From: Caldilineaceae bacterium | GTDB lineage: Bacteria; Chloroflexota; Anaerolineae; Caldilineales; Caldilineaceae | DNA length: 64,000 nucleotides | Reading direction: 5' to 3' | NCBI GenBank assembly: GCA_958295845.1 | Contig: OY282376.1 | Span: 1,005,022 to 1,069,021, forward strand | Shown: positions 63,252-64,000 of the stretch, piece by piece | How positions within the stretch are numbered: the stretch's first letter is position 1 | Layout of the letters: each line of letters opens with the position of its first letter | Notes under the pieces: generated by a model | The model's input: only the letters and a program-made list of their open reading frames with translations | Database searches by the model: none | What the model was told of the DNA's origin: nothing | Made by a program: the position numbers and the translations under genes

Positions 63252-63540
63252 AAAGGTGTGCTCCGTGGTCCTCAGTGGGCCTCCGTGGTTAAGAAAGGTG
63301 TTCTTAGTGGCCCTTCGTGGTCCTTCGTGGAAAAAAGAGGTGTTCTTAGCCTCACTCCGTGGAAAGAGAAAGGTGTTCTCCGTGGTCCTCAGTGGCCCTC
63401 CGTGGTTAAGAGAGGTGTTCTTAGTGGCCCTTAGTGGTCCTTCGTGGAAAAAAAGAGGTGTTCTAAGCCTCCCTCCGCGGAAAGAGAAAGATGTTCTCCG
63501 TGGTCCTCAGTGGCCCTCCGTGGTTAAAAAGGTGTTCCAA
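63252..63540 (+). repeat. CTCCGTGG-type tandem repeat array C (117-118 bp higher-order units)
   Basis: The marker CTCCGTGGTCCTCAGTGG begins at 63261, 63378 and 63496, giving 117 and 118 bp. Each unit consists of three related segments of about 39 bp that start near GTGTTCT. A continuous frame of 103 codons crosses it, producing three 13-residue repeats per unit (VVLSGPPW-, VALSGPSW- and LPPRK-type). The array ends 47 bases before the next ATG. It is not considered a protein-coding gene. Confidence 0.92.
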
Positions 63541-63587
63541 ACAGTCCCTCGCGTCCGATCGCAGTAACATAGACAGGAGTCCTCCAG

Positions 63588-64000
63588 ATGCCAAACCAAC
63601 AAGACCAACAGTTCCACACCCTCATCACCTGCTCCCAACTAGCCGACGCCGACACAACCAACCTGCGCATCGTCGACTGCCGCTTCGACCTCAGCGACAC
63701 CGAAGCCGGCCGCCGCGCCTACACCCAAAGCCATATCCCCGGCGCATCCTACGCCCACCTCGACGAGGACATGTCCGGACCCATCCTGCCTGACGGCACA
63801 GGCGGCCGTCATCCCCTCCCCGACCCGGACGAATTTGCCCGCACCCTCGCCCGCCTCGGCATCAGCAACAACACACGCGTCGTCCTCTACGACGCCAGCG
63901 GCGGCAGCATGGCCTCCCGCATGTGGTGGATGCTGCGCTGGGTCGGCCACGACTCCGTCGCCGTCCTCGACGGCGGCTGGGACGCCTGGACCGCCGCAGG
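63588..64000 (+). CDS. Rhodanese-type sulfurtransferase (thiosulfate/3-mercaptopyruvate), truncated by window end
   Basis: The first 137 residues cover most of the N-terminal, normally inactive, rhodanese domain: LRIVDCRFDLSDTEAGRRAY, SHIPGASYAHLDEDMSGP, GRHPLPDPDEFARTLARLGI, RVVLYDASGGSMASRMWWML and VLDGGWDAW. A two-domain enzyme of about 280 residues is expected, with the catalytic Cys in the part beyond the window. AGGAG lies nine bases before the ATG. It transfers sulfane sulfur to cyanide or another thiol acceptor. Confidence 0.9.
   Translation, partial: MPNQQDQQFHTLITCSQLADADTTNLRIVDCRFDLSDTEAGRRAYTQSHIPGASYAHLDEDMSGPILPDGTGGRHPLPDPDEFARTLARLGISNNTRVVLYDASGGSMASRMWWMLRWVGHDSVAVLDGGWDAWTAA

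Noticed and set aside
63256-63567. 103-codon frame with 13-residue peptide repeats
   Set aside because: Same reason: an array of 39-bp parts. The frame ends in unrelated sequence and lacks a ribosome binding site.

Overview
The window is a high-GC, gene-dense stretch of bacterial chromosome. The gene set suggests a Chloroflexota bacterium of the Caldilineae/Anaerolineae type: three SSB paralogs beginning MYQQIT, a Uma2-family protein, a DppBC-type importer, LutABC, and many Gfo/Idh/MocA, enolase-superfamily, sulfatase and PhyH proteins. The abundant short tandem repeats between genes fit this too. The assignment rests on protein style and is not proven; no rRNA, tRNA or CRISPR array was seen.

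Layout. 0-7.2 kb: two overlapping GCS2-type carboxylate-amine ligases, a Uma2 protein, a HypE-like AIR-synthase protein, two coupled Yip1-like membrane proteins and a small Cys-rich protein. 7.6-14.5 kb: phosphoglucomutase/phosphomannomutase, two TIM-barrel sugar isomerases, a Zn alcohol dehydrogenase and an MFS exporter. 14.7-20.6 kb: a YifB/ComM ATPase, then a peptide-type ABC importer (binding lipoprotein and two permeases) with no ATPase gene. 20.7-53.1 kb: a long catabolic region with two PhyH oxygenases, an aldo/keto reductase, two beta-propeller glycosidase-like paralogs, five Gfo/Idh/MocA oxidoreductases, three medium-chain dehydrogenases in the whole window (two of them here, lacking the catalytic Cys), a class IV aminotransferase, an M14-type deacylase, gamma-glutamyltransferase, two sulfatases, a Rieske protein, two enolase-superfamily enzymes, a DHDPS-like aldolase and an SDR. 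Together these look like uptake and stepwise oxidation of varied, partly sulfated, sugars or sugar acids; this is inference. 53.8-57.8 kb: three ssb genes in a row on the minus strand, one interrupted by a complete group II intron. 58.4-63 kb: an M24 peptidase and lutABC (lactate oxidation). The window ends inside a rhodanese-type sulfurtransferase.

The most unusual content is between the genes. There are (i) heptamer tandem arrays resembling cyanobacterial STRR repeats, often ending just before a ribosome binding site; (ii) three unrelated arrays with an exact 17-bp period; (iii) a small dispersed hairpin whose stem varies by compensatory changes; (iv) a four-copy mosaic repeat with GC-rich hairpins; and (v) three arrays of CTCCGTGG-type repeats with 86-bp or 117-bp higher-order units. 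Other points of note are a group II intron in ssb with boundaries that can be placed to the base, an SOS-box-like palindrome over the first ssb promoter, a truncated DUF6338 gene with its small partner, and a gene that seems to lack any standard start codon.
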